NCBI GenBank assembly: GCA_046153015.1
Contig: JBJXGF010000409.1
Span: 1 to 16,000, forward strand
Reading direction: 5' to 3'
Origin: JBJXGF01 sp046153015
Lineage (GTDB): Bacteria; Actinomycetota; Acidimicrobiia; Acidimicrobiales; CAIXPF01
Length of the DNA stretch: 16,000 nt
Shown here in pieces: positions 14,273-16,000 of the stretch. The notes under the pieces were generated by a model. That model ran no database searches, was not told the DNA's origin, and saw nothing but the letters and a program-made list of their open reading frames with translations. Made by a program: the position numbers and the translations under genes. Position 1 is the stretch's first letter. Each line of letters starts with the position of its first letter.

Positions 14273-15715
14273 GTGTTCCACGAGGCGTCATCGCCCGTTC
14301 GCGCGGCGGACGCGGGAGCGTCACCCTCCGCTGGCACGATGGCCATCGTGAGCTCCACCCTCGACAGGGACCGGTTGCCGTTCAACGCCTCCGAGCTCCC
14401 CGAGCCTGCCGAGCTGGTCGTGGCGCAGGTCGGCCCCCGGCGGTATCCGTCCCCCCTGCGAGGCGGCTTCGTCTCGGACGGACCGGGCGTCCTCGTGTCG
14501 TCGAACCCGACCGTCGCCGCCGGCGCGCAGAGCGGCGTCCAGGCGGCGTTCGAAGAGGCAGGCCCGCGGGCGCAGCTGTTCGTGGATCCGCAGTCCGCCA
14601 CTGCGGCGATCGTCACGTGCGGTGGGCTGTGTCCGGGACTCAACGACGTGATCCACGCGCTGGTCAATACGCTGCACGGCCTGTACGGCTGTCGCCGGGT
14701 GCTCGGCTTTCGCTACGGCTTCGCCGGGCTCGTCGGCGACCCGCGGCACCCGCCGCTGCCGCTCACTCCTGAGGGGGTCGAGGGCATCACGCATCACGGC
14801 GGCACGCTCCTCGGCACGTCTCGCGGCCCTCAGGACCCGGCGCGGATGGTCGACGCTCTGCAAGAGCTCGGGGTGGACATGTTGTTCTGCGTGGGGGGCG
14901 ACGGGACGCTGCGGGGAGCGTCGGCGCTCGCCGCGGAGATCGCGGCGCGCGGCGCGGAGATCGCGGTGGTTGCCGTGCCCAAGACCATCGACAACGACAT
15001 CTACTGGGTGGAGCGCTGCTTCGGGTTCGCCACTGCAGTGGAGGAGGCGGTGAGGGCCGTGGCGGCGGCCCACGCCGAGGCGCGCTCCGCCTGGCACGGC
15101 GTCGGCGTGGTGAAGCTGATGGGCCGCCACTCCGGGTTCATCGCCGCTCATGCGGCCCTGGCGTCGGGCTGCGTGAACTTCTGCCTGGTGCCCGAGCAGC
15201 CGTTCTCGCTCAGCGGCCCCGGCGGCCTGCTCGACGCGCTCGAGCGTCGCCTTTCGGATCGAGGTCACGCCGTGGTCGTGGTGGCCGAGGGCGCTGGCCA
15301 GGAGCTGCTCGGCGCCCGCGGCGACGCCCGTGACGCGTCCGGCAACCGCCGCTTGGGGGACATCGGCGTGTTCCTGCGCGACGAGCTGGCGCGAGGCCTT
15401 GATGAGCGCGGCCTTGAGCCGACCGTGAAGTACCTCGACCCCAGCTACGCGATCCGCTCGCTCACCGCCAACGCCTTCGACGCCGAGTTCTGCGCCGTCC
15501 TGGCCCAGCACGCCGTGCACGCCGCGCTGGCCGGCCGCACCGACATGGTGGTGGGTTACTGGCACCATCACTTCACCCACCTGCCGATCCGGCTCGCGGC
15601 CGCTCGCCGGCTGCGGCTGGATCTCGCGAGCAGAGAGTGGCAGCGGGTCCTGCAGCGCACCGGCCAGCCAGCTCGGCTGATCGGGACCACCGCGGCCGAC
15701 GGGGCCGTGCGATGA
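14273..15715 (+). CDS. pfkA: 6-phosphofructokinase, group II-like (GGDGT/PKTIDND)
   Basis: The 480-residue enzyme phosphorylates fructose 6-phosphate, committing sugar to glycolysis. Motifs: the first nucleotide loop CGGLCPGLN (116-124), GGDGT (208-212), the catalytic PKTIDND (236-242) and the substrate motif MGRHSGFIA (283-291). A small glycine at the fourth position of GGDG favours ATP, while PPi-using enzymes carry GGDD; the lysine of PKTIDND is typical of the PPi-type lineage. The combination is known in plant, trypanosome and some bacterial enzymes that use ATP, so ATP is the better guess. It is longer than classical PfkA (about 320), with an extra N-terminal segment of roughly 100 residues. 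The start at GTG 14273 rests on the AAGGAGGA site; ATG 14339 is the alternative. Its TGA overlaps the next ATG (ATGA, 15712-15715). Confidence 0.9.
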   Translation: MFHEASSPVRAADAGASPSAGTMAIVSSTLDRDRLPFNASELPEPAELVVAQVGPRRYPSPLRGGFVSDGPGVLVSSNPTVAAGAQSGVQAAFEEAGPRAQLFVDPQSATAAIVTCGGLCPGLNDVIHALVNTLHGLYGCRRVLGFRYGFAGLVGDPRHPPLPLTPEGVEGITHHGGTLLGTSRGPQDPARMVDALQELGVDMLFCVGGDGTLRGASALAAEIAARGAEIAVVAVPKTIDNDIYWVERCFGFATAVEEAVRAVAAAHAEARSAWHGVGVVKLMGRHSGFIAAHAALASGCVNFCLVPEQPFSLSGPGGLLDALERRLSDRGHAVVVVAEGAGQELLGARGDARDASGNRRLGDIGVFLRDELARGLDERGLEPTVKYLDPSYAIRSLTANAFDAEFCAVLAQHAVHAALAGRTDMVVGYWHHHFTHLPIRLAAARRLRLDLASREWQRVLQRTGQPARLIGTTAADGAVR

Positions 15716-15897
15716 GCCGCGCTGCGGAGGCCGCCGATCTGGCCCGCAGTCTCGCCGAGCTGCGCGCGCAGATGGAGGCCGAGCACGATCGCCTCGATTG
15801 GATGGAGCTCTCGCCCGGCCGGCGGCGCGACGCGACGCCCGGGGCGCCAGGCGACAGCTCATCGTGGCGGCCCGCGGCGAGGACTGGGCGGAGCTGA
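15712..15897 (+). CDS. Small helical protein coupled to phosphofructokinase, probably frameshifted
   Basis: The frame starts at an ATG that overlaps the phosphofructokinase stop (ATGA), so it is translationally coupled. The first 30 residues (MSRAAEAADLARSLAELRAQ and on) form a charged amphipathic helix, likely a coiled coil. Codon use is typical of the region up to about 15840, after which the translation becomes Ser/Pro/Arg-rich and stops at 15897. A second frame takes over near there with good codon use. I do not recognise the family. It may be the 5' part of a gene interrupted by a one-base loss, or a genuine 61-residue protein. Confidence 0.5.
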   Translation: MSRAAEAADLARSLAELRAQMEAEHDRLDWMELSPGRRRDATPGAPGDSSSWRPAARTGRS

Positions 15898-16000
15898 GCA
15901 CCTCGCGAACCGTCTATCTGACCGCGGGCGTAGAGCTCCGCCGGCAGCGGGTTGTCGCAGCGGAAATCGGCTCGCTGCCTGTCCGGTCCGTGCCGCTGGT
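15864..16000 (+). CDS. Coding frame running off the right edge, possibly the rest of the preceding gene
   Basis: From the GTG at 15864 the frame reads VAARGEDWAELSTSRTVYLT and stays open to the window end with strongly GC-ending codons, the local hallmark of real coding sequence. The same frame is also open upstream of 15864 (ARRQLIVAARGEDW), so the true entry point is uncertain. It is offset by -1 relative to the small gene starting at 15712. Either this is a separate gene overlapping its end by 34 bases, or the two are one gene broken near 15830-15860. No family is recognised, and no ribosome binding site supports an independent start. Confidence 0.5.
   Translation, partial: MAARGEDWAELSTSRTVYLTAGVELRRQRVVAAEIGSLPVRSVPL

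Noticed and set aside
14321..15901. 526-residue minus-strand frame antisense to the phosphofructokinase
   Set aside because: Low-complexity His/Arg/Gly-rich shadow of a gene with clear motifs on the other strand.
1..16000. CRISPR arrays, insertion sequences, rRNA or riboswitches
   Set aside because: No regularly spaced repeats, transposase motifs, rRNA stretches or recognisable riboswitch cores were seen on either strand.

Overview
This is a GC-rich, gene-dense bacterial chromosome segment. Most codons end in G or C, GTG starts are common, several gene pairs overlap by a few bases (TGATG, GTGA, ATGA), and Shine-Dalgarno sites are often weak or absent. The protein set fits Actinomycetota: a RecQ-like helicase with the RqlH layout, a GlgP with an N-terminal DUF3417-like segment, and a FitA/VapB-type antitoxin. 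Acidimicrobiia is a reasonable guess within the phylum, but no single gene proves it.

Region 1 (1-1445) looks accessory. It holds two small minus-strand genes at the left edge, a gene-free stretch of about 330 bases with an 11-bp tandem repeat and a 10-bp inverted repeat, a truncated 3' end of a valine tRNA (anticodon TAC) beginning exactly at the anticodon loop, and a vapBC toxin-antitoxin pair. The tRNA fragment is the usual footprint of a tyrosine-recombinase integration event, so this is probably one end of a past or present integrated element, with the element to the left.

Region 2 (1624-3693) is a single plus-strand RqlH-type helicase carrying a phosphoribosyltransferase-like tail.

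Region 3 (3725-9457) appears devoted to phosphorus scavenging and is the most interesting part. It contains an exported protein with two complete glycerophosphodiester phosphodiesterase domains, a strong hairpin that ends the convergent units, a tiny minus-strand gene, and then a tightly coupled operon of three genes. These are a PhnM-like amidohydrolase-fold protein that has lost most expected metal ligands, a PhnZ/TmpB-like HD-domain di-iron oxygenase, and a purple-acid-phosphatase-like phosphoesterase without a signal peptide. Both transcription units are preceded by GTTC direct repeats with an 11-bp period, resembling the PHO boxes of actinobacterial PhoP/RegX3 regulators. A plausible reading is a phosphate-starvation unit that oxidises an organophosphonate and dephosphorylates a related ester, outside the C-P lyase pathway; the substrate is unknown.

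Region 4 (9475-15715) is central carbon and ion metabolism. On the minus strand are a D-lactate-dehydrogenase-type 2-hydroxyacid dehydrogenase, alpha-glucan phosphorylase and a CorA channel; divergently on the plus strand is a phosphofructokinase. Together these enzymes cover three steps between stored glucan and D-lactate. The window ends in a small gene coupled to the phosphofructokinase that seems to shift frame near 15850.
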